Source of the DNA: Hyphomicrobiales bacterium
GTDB lineage: Bacteria; Pseudomonadota; Alphaproteobacteria; Rhizobiales; Rhizobiaceae
Length of the DNA stretch: 64,000 nt
Assembly (NCBI GenBank): GCA_900473205.1
Contig: UCLB01000006.1
Coordinates: forward strand, 62,001-126,000
Direction of reading: 5' to 3'
In this document: positions 36,989 through 46,465 of the stretch, piece by piece
How positions within the stretch are numbered: position 1 is the first letter of the stretch
How the letters are laid out: every line of letters starts with the position of its first letter
Notes under the pieces: model-generated
Seen by the model: the letters and a program-made list of their open reading frames with translations, nothing else
What the model was told of the DNA's origin: nothing
Database searches by the model: none
Translations under genes and position numbers: made by a program

Positions 36989-37393
36989 ATGGCACGCGTA
37001 AAACGTGGCGTAACTTCCCGCGCCAAGCACACCAAGACACTCAAGGCAGCCAAGGGCTTCTACGGCCGTCGCAAGAACACCATCCGCGCAGCCAAGGCTG
37101 CTGTGGACCGTTCCAAGCAGTACGCTTACCGCGACCGTAAGGTCAACAAGCGCAACTTCCGCGCTCTGTGGATTCAGCGTATCAACGCTGCTGTTCGCGA
37201 ATTCGGCCTGACCTATGGCCGCTTCATCGACGGTCTGAACAAGGCTGGGATCGAAGTTGACCGTAAGGTTCTGTCCGACATGGCTATCCATGAGCCTGCT
37301 GCTTTCGGCGCTCTCGTAGACGCTGCGAAGAAGGCTCTTGAGTACCTCAAGGACGCTGGCACGACCAACGAATTTGAAACCGCTGTAAAGTAA
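36989..37393 (+). CDS. rplT: 50S ribosomal protein bL20
   Basis: A 134-aa basic protein with the bL20 pattern: [58 protein letters not shown] and [12 protein letters not shown] (seen in pieces along the gene). It binds 23S rRNA early in 50S assembly. AAGGAG ribosome-binding site. Followed by a rho-independent terminator at 37425. Confidence 0.97.
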   Translation: MARVKRGVTSRAKHTKTLKAAKGFYGRRKNTIRAAKAAVDRSKQYAYRDRKVNKRNFRALWIQRINAAVREFGLTYGRFIDGLNKAGIEVDRKVLSDMAIHEPAAFGALVDAAKKALEYLKDAGTTNEFETAVK

Positions 37394-37424
37394 TTACGGC
37401 GCGGACAAACTGTTGTTCATTTTG

Positions 37425-37456
37425 AAACCCGCGCCGGGCCACCGGTGCGGGTTTTT
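37425..37456 (+). terminator. rho-independent terminator of rplT operon
   Basis: AAACCCGC and GCGGGTTT form the stem, with inner GC-rich pairing, followed by TTTTTCCATTTTT. It lies 32 bp past the rplT stop. Confidence 0.85.
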
Positions 37457-37513
37457 CCATTTTTACCGCGGTCCGTCCCGACTGCGAAACGGGCATATGC
37501 CCACGAGTTTTGA

Positions 37514-38362
37514 ATGTTAGAAGCCGCGGCCCCAGATGAGAAAGCAAGAGGTTTCCACGTCCATCTCGAGGACGCGGATATCGCTGCTCTCATGCAGGTT
37601 CTGCTGACGAGCGATCGGCGCATCCAGCAACTCAATCTTTCCGTCGGCTCCGTCTGGATCAAGCGGCAGGGCACCGAGCAGGCGCCGTGGTGGGTCAAGC
37701 TTCAATCGCTTCTGGGCTCGGCGCTGCCTTATAAGTTTCTCAAGCCATCGCCCATTCTGACGCCCGCCGCCATGATGGCGCGCGAAAAGCGCAGAATGAT
37801 CGAATTTGGCGAAAAGGGCTTTCCGGTGCCTGACATCATCTACGCATCAGAAACCGCCATCGTGCTGGGCGATGTGGGGCCAACCGTGCAACGCATCCTC
37901 AAAAGCAAAATCCGTGCGGGCGATGTCGATCACGATGCGCTGCTTGTCGATTGCGCGGCAGCCATTGGCGATCTGCACGCGGCCGGTCTTTGCCACGGTC
38001 GCCCACATGTGCGCGATTTCTTTCTGCGCGATGGCCGCATCGGTTTCATGGATTTCGAGGAAGAGCCACAGGCCGTCATGCCCATCGAGACTGCACAGGC
38101 GCGCGACATCTGGCTTCTCTTTTTACCGCTCACCAATCTTGCCCAGCATGGCCGGCAAACGCTCGACGCCGCCTACCGCGCCTGGGCATCGCGGGCGCCA
38201 AAAGCGGCAATTGCCGAATTGCACCGGCTGGTGCGTGTTCTCGGCCGTTTTTTGCCGCTCGCCCGGTTGATTGGGCGCGTGCAGATGGGTAGTGATCTGC
38301 AACGCTTTATCGAGGCGACCGACTATCTGAAGAACGCTGTTGAAACCGAAGCCGCAGGCTAA
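37514..38362 (+). CDS. kinase-fold protein (LPS kinase-like)
   Basis: A 282-aa protein with a protein-kinase-like fold of the small LPS-kinase/InaA kind. Visible elements are an N lobe with VWIKRQGTEQAPWW, hinge AIVLGDVGPTV, the catalytic-loop region DLHAAGLCHGRPHVRDFFL and GRIGFMDFEEEP. Compared with HGDxxxxN of active kinases, the catalytic Asp is replaced by Arg (HGR) and the Asn by Asp, whereas the metal-binding Asp of DFE is kept, so catalytic activity is uncertain. It sits 21 bp before pheS on the same strand, possibly in one transcript. Confidence 0.7.
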   Translation: MLEAAAPDEKARGFHVHLEDADIAALMQVLLTSDRRIQQLNLSVGSVWIKRQGTEQAPWWVKLQSLLGSALPYKFLKPSPILTPAAMMAREKRRMIEFGEKGFPVPDIIYASETAIVLGDVGPTVQRILKSKIRAGDVDHDALLVDCAAAIGDLHAAGLCHGRPHVRDFFLRDGRIGFMDFEEEPQAVMPIETAQARDIWLLFLPLTNLAQHGRQTLDAAYRAWASRAPKAAIAELHRLVRVLGRFLPLARLIGRVQMGSDLQRFIEATDYLKNAVETEAAG

Positions 38363-38383
38363 AGCCCGGCGAGGCAGGAAAAT

Positions 38384-39466
38384 ATGACTGAACTGGATAC
38401 TTTGAAATCGCAATTGATGTCGGACATCGCCGCCACCGGGGATGAAGCGTCTATCGAAGCCGTGCGCGTGTCTGCGCTGGGCAAAAAGGGTTCGGTCTCC
38501 GAGCTTTTGAAAACGCTGGGCTCGATGACGCCGGAGGAGCGCCAAACGCGCGGTGCCGCGATCAACCAGCTCAAGAACGAGGTGACGGATCTCATCACCG
38601 CCCGCAAGGCGGAACTCAAGGATGCCGCCATCACCGCGCGTCTGAAGGCCGAGACACTCGATGTCAGCCTGCCTGTTCGCCAGTCGCCTGCAGAACGTGG
38701 CCGCATCCATCCGATCAGCCAGATCGTTGATGAGATCACCGCCATCTTCGCCGATATGGGTTTTTCCATTGCCGAAGGTCCGGATATCGAAACCGACTAC
38801 TACAACTTCACGGCCCTGAACTTCCCCGAGGGACATCCGGCCCGCGAAATGCATGACACCTTCTTCTTCCAGCCGGATGAGAAGGGTGAGCGCAAGGTGT
38901 TGCGCACGCACACCTCGCCCGTGCAGGTCCGCACCATGGAAACCCAGAAGCCGCCGATCCGCATCGTCATTCCCGGCAAGACCTATCGTCAGGATAGCGA
39001 CGCCACGCACTCGCCGATGTTCCATCAGGTCGAAGGCCTCGTCATCGACAAAAAGTCGAATGTCGGCAATCTGCGTTGGGTTCTGGAGGAATTCTGCAAG
39101 ACCTTCTTTGAGGTCGACAGCGTCGTCATGCGCTTCCGTCCGTCCTTTTTCCCTTTCACGGAACCGTCTTTCGAGGTGGATATCCAGTGCGACCGCTCCG
39201 GCCCGATCGTTAAGTTCGGCGAAGGCAAGGACTGGATGGAAATCCTCGGCTGCGGCATGGTGCATCCCAACGTGCTACGTGCCGGTGGTCTCGACCCGGA
39301 CGAATATCAGGGCTTTGCCTGGGGCATGGGTCTCGACCGCATCGCCATGCTGAAATACGGCATGCCCGACCTGCGCGACTTCTTCAACGCCGACGTCCGC
39401 TGGATGACCCACTACGGCTTCCGCCCGCTTGATATGCCGACGCTGTTTGGTGGTTTGAGCGTATGA
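38384..39466 (+). CDS. pheS: phenylalanyl-tRNA synthetase alpha subunit
   Basis: A 360-aa class II synthetase alpha chain. N-terminal coiled coil (about 1-90) then the catalytic core with motif 1 region [19 protein letters not shown], motif 2 [16 protein letters not shown] with [18 protein letters not shown], and motif 3 GLGMDRIAML-like [14 protein letters not shown]. It pairs with PheT to charge tRNA-Phe. The stop overlaps the ASCH pseudogene ATG by 4 bp (ATGA). Standard length. Confidence 0.98.
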   Translation: MTELDTLKSQLMSDIAATGDEASIEAVRVSALGKKGSVSELLKTLGSMTPEERQTRGAAINQLKNEVTDLITARKAELKDAAITARLKAETLDVSLPVRQSPAERGRIHPISQIVDEITAIFADMGFSIAEGPDIETDYYNFTALNFPEGHPAREMHDTFFFQPDEKGERKVLRTHTSPVQVRTMETQKPPIRIVIPGKTYRQDSDATHSPMFHQVEGLVIDKKSNVGNLRWVLEEFCKTFFEVDSVVMRFRPSFFPFTEPSFEVDIQCDRSGPIVKFGEGKDWMEILGCGMVHPNVLRAGGLDPDEYQGFAWGMGLDRIAMLKYGMPDLRDFFNADVRWMTHYGFRPLDMPTLFGGLSV

Positions 39467-39881
39467 GCGAGCTACCAGAGGCATTCCGCAATGCCGTGAC
39501 TTTCGCATTTGGTGACACGCCAAAACTGGCGGATGATCTGCTTGCGCTTGTGCTTTCTGGCAAAAGACGGCAACATGCGGTGCTTTGCGGGACTTTGGCT
39601 CGGAAGGCGACCCTATGCCCGTCGTCGGACGTCGTGATGTCGTTCTGGATGGTGCGGGTCGTCCAGCAGCGGTGATTGAAATGGTCGAAGTCGTCATCCG
39701 GCGGTTCGATGCTGTAGACGCGGAATTCGCTTTTGACGAAGGCGAGGATGACCAGACACTGGAAGCGTGGCGAGTTGGGCATGAGGCTTATTTCGCTCGT
39801 AATGGCGGATTTGCGCCAGACATGGAATTGGTTTGCGAGCGATTTCGCCTCGTAGAAATATTGAAGCGGGATATGGATTAA
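39463..39881 (+). pseudogene. ASCH-domain gene with frameshift
   Basis: An ASCH-type (PUA-like, RNA-binding fold) protein of about 139 aa split over two frames. The first 34 codons (39463-39564, [17 protein letters not shown] ... LALVLSGK) are in frame 1; the rest (from about 39564 to 39881: KTATCGALRDFGSEGDPMPVV ... RFDAVDAEFAFDEGE) is in another frame. Adding one A to the AAAA run at 39562-39565 restores the family motif SGKKTAT. So the gene lost one base in a homopolymer, or the sequence has an error. It is coupled to pheS by an ATGA overlap. As read, the product would be a scrambled 70-aa peptide. Confidence 0.85.
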
Positions 39882-39885
39882 GAAC

Positions 39886-40122
39886 GTGCCGACCTTACTG
39901 ATCTGGCATGGGTACAAATTTCGATTTTACTCCTCGGATGGAGCGGAGCCACCCCATGTCCATATCGTCAAGGACAAGCTGTCTGCCAAGGTGTGGCTGA
40001 TCAGCATGGAAATCGCCTATAATCACGGATATAATAACCGAGAAGTCGCAGAATTTCTGGCAAAGATAAACGAAAGCCGCGACGATTGGATGGAGAAGTG
40101 GAATGAGTTCTTTGGAATTTGA
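39886..40122 (+). CDS. DUF4160 domain protein
   Basis: A 78-aa protein starting at GTG, four bases after the ASCH pseudogene. Family pattern: LIWHGYKFRFYSSDGAEPPHVHIVKD (H-x-H near PPHVHI), SAKVWLI, YNHGYNNREVAEFLAKINESRDDWMEKWNEFFG. DUF4160 genes are usually paired with DUF2442 genes, as here, an arrangement that has been suggested to be toxin-antitoxin-like; biochemical function is not known to me. It overlaps the next gene by 20 bp. Located between pheS and pheT. Confidence 0.85.
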   Translation: MPTLLIWHGYKFRFYSSDGAEPPHVHIVKDKLSAKVWLISMEIAYNHGYNNREVAEFLAKINESRDDWMEKWNEFFGI

Positions 40123-40378
40123 AACCGAGGAAATGTCACCCGTTGCTGCCGAGTGCGACGACCACTTCGTCTATGTGGCTTTGGCAGATGGTCGGCAAAT
40201 CCGAGCCCCGTTGTGGTGGTACCCATTTCTGAACGATGCAACACCAGAACACCGCGCGAATGTCGAGATGCAGTTTTCGGGCGTGTGGTGGCCAGACATC
40301 GATGATGGCGTTTCCGTAAAGTCTATGCTTCTCGGATGGAAAGCTCCCGGCGCCAAAGCGCCGCAGAAAGCCGCATAA
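40103..40378 (+). CDS. DUF2442 domain protein
   Basis: A 91-aa protein of the DUF2442 family: VAAECDDHFVYVALADGRQIRAPLWWYPFLNDATPEHRANVEMQ and GVWWPDIDDGVSVKSMLLG, with the typical L-x-x-A-x-P-E-x-R and W-P-x-x-D-x-x-I/V-S patterns. It overlaps the DUF4160 gene by 20 bp, so they are coupled. Its partner role is inference. 66 bp later pheT begins, so this pair must be co-transcribed with, or read through into, pheT unless a promoter lies in between. Confidence 0.85.
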   Translation: MSSLEFETEEMSPVAAECDDHFVYVALADGRQIRAPLWWYPFLNDATPEHRANVEMQFSGVWWPDIDDGVSVKSMLLGWKAPGAKAPQKAA

Positions 40379-40444
40379 GCTGGAAGCCGAGCGGCTCAAG
40401 ATCGCCAGTCCAGAAGAGACAAATACCGTTAAGGACAGACACAT

Positions 40445-42868
40445 ATGAAATTCACACTCTCCTGGCTGAAAGAGCATCTGGAAACCGATGCGTCTCTCGA
40501 ACAGATTTGCGAACGCCTGACCGCCATCGGTCTCGAAGTCGAAGACGTGGATGACAAGGCGGCTTACAAGCCTTTCGTCATCGCCAAGGTGCTGAGCGCC
40601 GAGAAGCATCCGGAGGCCGACCGTCTCAAGGTGTTGAGCGTCGATGCGGGTGATGGCAAGCCGGTGCAGATCGTTTGCGGAGCGCCGAATGCGCGTGCTG
40701 GTCTCGTCGGTGCGCTGGCGCGTCCGGGGGACTACGTTCCGGGCATCGATGTGACGCTGGCCGTCGGCAAGATTCGCGGCGTGGAAAGCCACGGCATGAT
40801 GTGCTCCGAAAAGGAGCTCAATATGTCCGACAGCCATGATGGCATCATCGACCTGCCGCAGGATGCGCCGGTCGGCACGTCCTTTGCGACCTATGCCGGT
40901 CTCGACGATCCAATGATCGAAATCAACCTCACGCCCAATCGCCCGGATTGCACCTCGATTTACGGCATTGCCCGCGATCTGGCGGCCTCCGGTCTTGGCA
41001 CGCTGAAGTCAAAGCCAGCGCCGACCTTCAAGGTGGAAGGCGCGACCTCGGTTGAGGTAAGCCTCGATCTGGACGATTCCGCACTCTGCCCCGGTTTCGG
41101 CCTGCGCCTCGTGCGCGGCGTGAAGAACGGCCCCAGCCCCAAATGGATGCAGCAGCGCCTTCTCGCCATCGGCCTGCGCCCTATCAATGCGCTGGTGGAT
41201 ATCACCAACTACATGACCTTCGATCAGGGTCGCCCCATGCACGTCTTCGACGCGGCTAAGGTCAAGGGCAACCTCGTCGTTCGCCGCGCCAGGGACGGTG
41301 AAACAATCCTCGCGCTCGATCAGCGCGAATACAAGCTCGGCCCGACCAATGTCGTCATCGCCGATGATAACGGCATCGAATCCATCGGCGGCGTCATGGG
41401 TGGCGAACACTCCGGCTGCGATGAAAACACCGTGGACGTGCTGATCGAATCCGCACTGTGGGACCCGATCAACATCGCCAAGACAGGTCGTTCGCTCGGC
41501 ATTATCACCGATGCCCGTTATCGTTTCGAGCGTGGCGTCGATCCCGACTATATGGTGCCGGGTCTGGAGCGCACGACCGAACTGGTGCTGAATCTCTGCG
41601 GCGGCACGGCGGCAGAAGCAACGGTGGTCGGCTACAAGGGCTTCGAGCCCAAGTGGATCGATTTCCCGCTGTCTGAGGTCAAGCGCCTGACCGGTCTGGA
41701 TGTTTCGGCTGATGAAACGCTCGATATCCTCAAGGGTCTCGGTTTCGGCATCGAAGGTTCGGGCGAGCGCGTCAGCGTCTCCCCCCCATCCTGGCGTCCG
41801 GATGTAGATGGCAAGGCCGATCTGGTGGAAGAGGTCATGCGCATTCATGGCGTCGATAACATCAAGCCGGAGCCGCTGGAAAGCCTTGGCGCGGTCAATG
41901 GCCGTATCCTGACGACGCTGCAAATCCGCACCCGTACGGCCAAGCGTTCGCTTGCCAGCCGTGGCATGCTGGAAGCGGTGACATGGTCGTTCATCCCGGA
42001 AGCGCAGGCCAAGCTCTTCGGTGGTGGTTCACCAGCGTTGAAACTGGCAAACCCCATCGCTGCCGATATGTCGGACATGCGCCCGTCGCTGCTGCCCGGC
42101 CTGCTGGCGGCCGCCCAGCGCAATGCCGACAAGGGCCATGGCGATGTGGCGATTTTCGAAGTCTCGGGCACCTACGAAGGTGACACACCGGAGGCACAAC
42201 GTCGCGTGGCCGGTGGCGTTCGCCGTGGCACGGCATCGCTGGCTGGCTCCGGTCGCATGTGGTCCAACACGGCCAAGGGCGGCGGCAAGCCGGTGGATGT
42301 CTATGAGGCCAAGGCCGATGCTCTGGCCGTCATCGAAGCCTGCGGCCTGCCCATGAGCAACGTGCAGATCGAAGCGGGCGCACCCGGATGGTATCATCCG
42401 GGCCGTTCCGGCACGATCAAGATGGGGCCGAAGGTCATCCTGGGTTACTTCGGTGAATTCCACCCGAAGACACTCTCCGAACTGGATGTCTCCGGCGCTT
42501 ACGCAGGCTTTGAAATCTATCTCGACGCCATGCCCGAGCCGAAGAAGAAGGCGACCCGCACCAAGCCTGCGCTGGAGCTATCGGCGTTCCAGACCGTCAA
42601 GCGCGACTTCGCCTTTGTGGTGGACCGCTCCGTTGAAGCCGGCTCCATCATCAAGGCCGCAACCAGCGCCGACCGCAAACTCGTGACCGGCGTCAATGTC
42701 TTCGACGTCTTCGAAGGCGCATCCGTCGGCGAAAACAAGAAGTCCATCGCGATCGAAGTCCAGATCCAGCCGGTCGATAAGACCCTGACGGATGAAGACT
42801 TCGAAGCTTTGACGGCAAAGATCGTCGGTAATGTCGAGAAATCGACTGGTGGCGTTTTGCGGGCGTAG
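40445..42868 (+). CDS. pheT: phenylalanyl-tRNA synthetase beta subunit
   Basis: An 807-aa beta chain. N-terminal tRNA-binding (EMAP-like) domain (about 40-150: [18 protein letters not shown]), B3/B4 editing domain (about 210-390: [26 protein letters not shown]), B5 (about 400-475), a catalytic-like core (about 480-690) and a C-terminal ferredoxin-like anticodon-binding domain (about 710-807: [17 protein letters not shown]). It works as alpha2beta2 with PheS. Unusually, three small genes intervene between pheS and pheT here. Confidence 0.98.
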   Translation: MKFTLSWLKEHLETDASLEQICERLTAIGLEVEDVDDKAAYKPFVIAKVLSAEKHPEADRLKVLSVDAGDGKPVQIVCGAPNARAGLVGALARPGDYVPGIDVTLAVGKIRGVESHGMMCSEKELNMSDSHDGIIDLPQDAPVGTSFATYAGLDDPMIEINLTPNRPDCTSIYGIARDLAASGLGTLKSKPAPTFKVEGATSVEVSLDLDDSALCPGFGLRLVRGVKNGPSPKWMQQRLLAIGLRPINALVDITNYMTFDQGRPMHVFDAAKVKGNLVVRRARDGETILALDQREYKLGPTNVVIADDNGIESIGGVMGGEHSGCDENTVDVLIESALWDPINIAKTGRSLGIITDARYRFERGVDPDYMVPGLERTTELVLNLCGGTAAEATVVGYKGFEPKWIDFPLSEVKRLTGLDVSADETLDILKGLGFGIEGSGERVSVSPPSWRPDVDGKADLVEEVMRIHGVDNIKPEPLESLGAVNGRILTTLQIRTRTAKRSLASRGMLEAVTWSFIPEAQAKLFGGGSPALKLANPIAADMSDMRPSLLPGLLAAAQRNADKGHGDVAIFEVSGTYEGDTPEAQRRVAGGVRRGTASLAGSGRMWSNTAKGGGKPVDVYEAKADALAVIEACGLPMSNVQIEAGAPGWYHPGRSGTIKMGPKVILGYFGEFHPKTLSELDVSGAYAGFEIYLDAMPEPKKKATRTKPALELSAFQTVKRDFAFVVDRSVEAGSIIKAATSADRKLVTGVNVFDVFEGASVGENKKSIAIEVQIQPVDKTLTDEDFEALTAKIVGNVEKSTGGVLRA

Positions 42869-42933
42869 TAAAACGGATGAGTCTCATGTTTAGGCTCATC
42901 CAAATCTTCAATTAAACTATTGATTTTTCTGGA

Positions 42934-42975
42934 TTTTACACGCAAAATGCGGAAATGCCGTTTTTGGGTGTAAAA
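42934..42975 (+). promoter_or_regulatory. inverted repeat at NTase gene start
   Basis: TTTTACACGCAAAA (42934-42947) pairs with TTTTGGGTGTAAAA (42962-42975) at 13 of 14 positions around a 14-nt loop. The right arm contains GGGTG, the likely ribosome-binding site, and ends right at the ATG at 42976. It could be an operator in DNA or a translation-controlling hairpin in RNA. Confidence 0.55.
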
Positions 42976-44007
42976 ATGTTTGAAATCAATGCGTTGAGTG
43001 GAGATGATATTCGGGCGTTTGTTGACGTGAGGCAACGCTATGAGGCCTTGCTGCAACTTCAGCATCAGCATTGGCACAGCTACCGTGGTACGATGCGGTA
43101 CGGTGAGCGCTCCGGCAAACAATATCTTCTTCGCCGCATCGATAAGTCAGATCGTTCCCTGGGATCGAGAACTGAGCAGACTGATAACGTCATCGAAAGA
43201 TTTCAGACCGAAAAAACGGCTATAGAGACGCGTATCGCTGGCTTGAAGGCAGAGATAGAGGCCCGTGCCCCATTAATGGCAGCGCGAGGTGTTGGCCGGA
43301 TTCCCGCTGTGCCGGCGCGGATACTTCGCCGGCTGGACACTGCTCGTTGGCTGGGCGAGGGTGTAGTGGTGGTCGGAACGAATGCATTGTTCGCCTATGA
43401 GGCGCTGGCGGGCGTACGTATTGTTTCAGATGTCATTGCAACAGAAGATATCGATCTTTTAAGGGATGCCCGCCGCCGCATGAGCCTGAGCGCTCATGGC
43501 GTAAGCGAGCGCGGTTTGGTTGGGTTGCTTCAAGATGTCGATCCTAGTTTCGCCGCTGTGCGTCAAGGCAGCTTCCGGGCTGTGAACCAGAGTGGCTTCA
43601 TGGTGGATCTGATCGAGCCTCTCTCGAAGTTTCCTCTGCATCAGCCAGAAAGCGGCCTTTCCAATCATCAGGATGATCTTGTCAGCGTACCGATTGAGGG
43701 ATTGGCTTGGCTGGTGAGTGCGCCGAAAAGTGAGGCCGTCATTCTTGATGAAACTGGCTTGCCGTTAAGAATGGTGACGATAGATGCAAGGGTTTTTGCG
43801 CTTCACAAACTGTGGCTGTCCGAAAAGGCAGATCGTGATCCGCTTAAAAAGCGCCGAGACAGACAGCAGAGCAATGTCGCTGCACAAATCGCCCAATACC
43901 ATTTAGGGCTAAGCTTTGACGCTCAAGAGTTGAGCGCACTTCCGGCAGCGTTGCGACAGATGAAAGATCGTCTGGAGATGTCACCACCATCAAAGGCTCA
44001 GTGGTGA
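42976..44007 (+). CDS. GSU2403-family nucleotidyltransferase-fold protein
   Basis: A 343-aa protein resembling the GSU2403/NTP_transf_8 family: N-terminal helical part (about 1-100: RQRYEALLQLQHQHWHSYRGTMRYG, Lys/Glu-rich coil), then a nucleotidyltransferase-like core with VVVVGTNALFAYEALAGVRI and the acidic DVIATEDIDLLRDAR, and C-terminal VTIDARVFALHKLWLSE. The G-T-N-A and D-x-D elements suggest nucleotidyl transfer; substrate unknown. Base composition is less GC-rich than its neighbours, suggesting acquisition. An in-frame ATG at 42955 is possible but lies in the hairpin and has a badly spaced ribosome-binding site. Confidence 0.8.
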   Translation: MFEINALSGDDIRAFVDVRQRYEALLQLQHQHWHSYRGTMRYGERSGKQYLLRRIDKSDRSLGSRTEQTDNVIERFQTEKTAIETRIAGLKAEIEARAPLMAARGVGRIPAVPARILRRLDTARWLGEGVVVVGTNALFAYEALAGVRIVSDVIATEDIDLLRDARRRMSLSAHGVSERGLVGLLQDVDPSFAAVRQGSFRAVNQSGFMVDLIEPLSKFPLHQPESGLSNHQDDLVSVPIEGLAWLVSAPKSEAVILDETGLPLRMVTIDARVFALHKLWLSEKADRDPLKKRRDRQQSNVAAQIAQYHLGLSFDAQELSALPAALRQMKDRLEMSPPSKAQW

Positions 44008-44022
44008 CATCTCGCAGCGCCT

Positions 44023-45024
44023 TTAACGGTTCGCCATCGCCGCCATCTGCTCGGGATACCGACCACCCGCGACCTTCGCCGGAGACAGCAACTCACCAAG
44101 CTTGGCAGCTTCCTCCGCACTCAGCGCCACATCTGCCGCGGCCACGTTCTTTTCCAGATTGGCTATCTTCGTGGTGCCTGGAATGGGGACGATGAAATCG
44201 CCCTGGGCCAGTACCCATGCTAAGGCCAGTTGTCCGGCCTCCACGCCTTTGTCGGCGGCCATCTCTTCCAGCAACGTGATCAGCGCCAGATTGGCGTCGA
44301 AGTTCTCGGCTTGGAAGCGGGGCAGGGAGCGGCGGAAGTCGGTTTCTGAGAGGCCGTCGAGTTTCTTCAGGGCGCCGGTCAGCACGCCACGGCCCAGCGG
44401 GCTGAAGGGTACGAAGCCGATGCCGAGTTCGCGGCAGGTGTCGAGCACGCCATTCGTTTCGACATCGCGCGTCCACAGCGAATATTCGCTCTGAAGCGCG
44501 GTGACGGGGTGGGTCGCATGCGCCTTGCGGATCGTCTCCGCATTGGCTTCGGACAGACCGAGATGCCGGATTTTTCCGGCCTGCACCAGTTCGGCCATGG
44601 CACCAACCGTGTCTTCAATCGGCACGTTGGGATCGACGCGGTGCTGATAAAAGAGATCGATGACATCGACGCCCAAACGCTTAAGCGATGCATCGGCCAC
44701 GGCGTGCACATTCTCCGGCCTGCTGTCAGTGCCCACCATCACCTGTCCCGCGGGCTTGGTGGCATCGATCTTGAAGCCGAATTTCGTGGCGATGACGACT
44801 TTGTCGCGGTGGGGCTTTAAGCCTTTGCCGACGAGAACTTCATTGGTGAAGGGGCCATAGACTTCTGCCGTGTCGAAGAAGGTCACGCCGAGGTCGACTG
44901 CACGGTGCAGGGTCGCGATGGATGCGCTTTCGTCTGCGGACGGGCTATAGGCGTGGCTCATGCCCATGCAGCCGAGGCCGAGCGCTGAAACGGAGAGATT
45001 GTTTCCAAGAATTCTGTTTTGCAT
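44023..45024 (-). CDS. aldo/keto reductase
   Basis: A 333-aa NADPH-dependent aldo/keto reductase. [14 protein letters not shown] near the N terminus, [18 protein letters not shown] (catalytic Asp and Tyr), [19 protein letters not shown] (catalytic His) and C-terminal [19 protein letters not shown] for the cofactor phosphate. It resembles the YhdN/IolS and AKR11/13 group. The ATG at 45024 has GGAAGG upstream. It is divergent from a LysR regulator 117 bp away that probably controls it. Confidence 0.92.
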   Translation of the reverse strand: MQNRILGNNLSVSALGLGCMGMSHAYSPSADESASIATLHRAVDLGVTFFDTAEVYGPFTNEVLVGKGLKPHRDKVVIATKFGFKIDATKPAGQVMVGTDSRPENVHAVADASLKRLGVDVIDLFYQHRVDPNVPIEDTVGAMAELVQAGKIRHLGLSEANAETIRKAHATHPVTALQSEYSLWTRDVETNGVLDTCRELGIGFVPFSPLGRGVLTGALKKLDGLSETDFRRSLPRFQAENFDANLALITLLEEMAADKGVEAGQLALAWVLAQGDFIVPIPGTTKIANLEKNVAAADVALSAEEAAKLGELLSPAKVAGGRYPEQMAAMANR

Positions 45025-45141
45025 CTGTCTGCCTTCCATAAAGGAACCGCCCGTCAATACGGGCATGGGGTCAAAATAGCGCAGCAAGTGGGCAAAAATA
45101 ATCGCTGTTATTCCCGCCGGGTTATTCTATCATTTGGAACA

Positions 45142-46032
45142 ATGAACCGTATTCAACTCTCCCAACTGGCCGTTCTGGCCGCCGTTGCCGAAGGGCGCAG
45201 CTTTCGCAAGGCGGCGGCGGAGCTTGGCATTGCGCCGTCCGCCGTCAGCCACGCCGTGTCTTCGCTGGAACTCAGCCTCGGCTTGCGTTTGCTTCACCGC
45301 ACCACGCGCAGCGTCTCGCCAACGGAAGAGGGCAGGCGGCTGCTGGAGACACTGGCACCAGCGCTGGCGGATATCGATGCCGTGATCGGTGCGCTGGCCG
45401 AACAGGGCGGTCGCCCCGCCGGGCCGCTGCGCATCACCATGCCGCGTCTTGCGGCGGAAGATATCGTCGTGCCACGGCTGGGCGAGTTTCTTGCGCGTTT
45501 CCCGGATATATCGCTCGAGATTTCCACGGATGACCGCTTCGAGGATATCGTGGCCAAGGGGTTCGATGCCGGTTTGCGGCTGGGCGAAAATCTGGAAGCG
45601 GATATGATTGCAGTTCGCGCCAGCGCCGCTTGGCGGGGTGCCATCGTGGGTTCACCTGAATATTTCGAGAAGCACCCGTTACCGCAGCATCCGCGCGATC
45701 TCATGCGGCATCGCTGCATTCGCCGCCGGTTTTCAAGCGGGCTGATCTACCGCTGGGAACTGGAGAAGGATGGCAAGCCGCTGGTGGTCGATGTGCAGGG
45801 GCCGCTCATCCTTTCCGATCAAAGCCTCATACGCTCTGCGGCAATCGATGGCGCGGGTCTGGCTTTTGTCTTCGAGCAGCGCATAGAGAGCGATGTGAAA
45901 GAAGGCCGGCTGGTGAAGGTGCTGGAAGACTGGTGTGCACCCTTCGATGGCTTTTACATTTATTACCCCTCGCGCCGGCAGATGCGTCCGGCGCTGAGGG
46001 CTTTCGTGGATTTTTTCCGCGTCAGAACTTGA
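45142..46032 (+). CDS. LysR-family transcriptional regulator
   Basis: A 296-aa LTTR: N-terminal winged helix-turn-helix (residues about 1-60: QLAVLAAVAEGRSFRKAAAELGIAPSAVSHAVSSLE) and a periplasmic-binding-protein-like effector domain (about 90-290). Sub-family resembles CrgA-type LTTRs. The frame is open upstream to 45019, but the ATG at 45142 starts at the conserved NRIQLSQL. It is divergent from the aldo/keto reductase, its likely target. Its 3' end overlaps the convergent GNAT gene by 11 bp. Confidence 0.93.
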   Translation: MNRIQLSQLAVLAAVAEGRSFRKAAAELGIAPSAVSHAVSSLELSLGLRLLHRTTRSVSPTEEGRRLLETLAPALADIDAVIGALAEQGGRPAGPLRITMPRLAAEDIVVPRLGEFLARFPDISLEISTDDRFEDIVAKGFDAGLRLGENLEADMIAVRASAAWRGAIVGSPEYFEKHPLPQHPRDLMRHRCIRRRFSSGLIYRWELEKDGKPLVVDVQGPLILSDQSLIRSAAIDGAGLAFVFEQRIESDVKEGRLVKVLEDWCAPFDGFYIYYPSRRQMRPALRAFVDFFRVRT

Positions 46033-46465
46033 TCCGGTAGCGGATATGGCCGTCGCTTTGGACATAGCTGTCATAGAGCTTGCGGGCCTGAGCATTGTCT
46101 TCGTTGGTGTGCCAATAAAGGCGTGACCAGCCTTTGTCCTTGCAGATGGATATCAGGTCGTCGATCAGCGCCCGGCCAATACCCTTGCCACGAATGTTGG
46201 CATCAATGAACAGGTCTTCCAGATAACAATCCGGCGTCTTGACCCAAGTGCTGTCATGGAAGTGGTGGATGGCGAAGCCAACCACCTGTCCATCCAGAAC
46301 CGCAAGACGCGCAGAGACGCGCGATGCGGGGTCGATGATGCGTTCCCATGTATGTGCGGTCACGTCGTCGGGCAGATTGACCTTGTAAAAGGCGAGATAG
46401 TCATTCCAAAGACCAAGCCATTCCGCCTGATCCTGACTGCTGGCATCACGAATGCTGAGATCCAT
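46022..46465 (-). CDS. GNAT family N-acetyltransferase
   Basis: A 147-aa GNAT protein with motif A YLEDLFIDANIRGKGIGRALIDDL (R-G-K-G-I-G), and C-terminal LYWHTNEDNAQARKLYDSY (motif B). Substrate unknown. Its ATG (46465) directly abuts the stop of the upstream aldo/keto reductase gene (46466), so the two are probably co-transcribed and translationally linked. Confidence 0.9.
   Translation of the reverse strand: MDLSIRDASSQDQAEWLGLWNDYLAFYKVNLPDDVTAHTWERIIDPASRVSARLAVLDGQVVGFAIHHFHDSTWVKTPDCYLEDLFIDANIRGKGIGRALIDDLISICKDKGWSRLYWHTNEDNAQARKLYDSYVQSDGHIRYRIKF

Noticed and set aside
39562-39570. Programmed -1 frameshift in the ASCH gene
   Set aside because: The AAAAGA site is not a canonical slippery heptamer in the right phase and no stimulating structure is evident; a simple one-base loss explains it.
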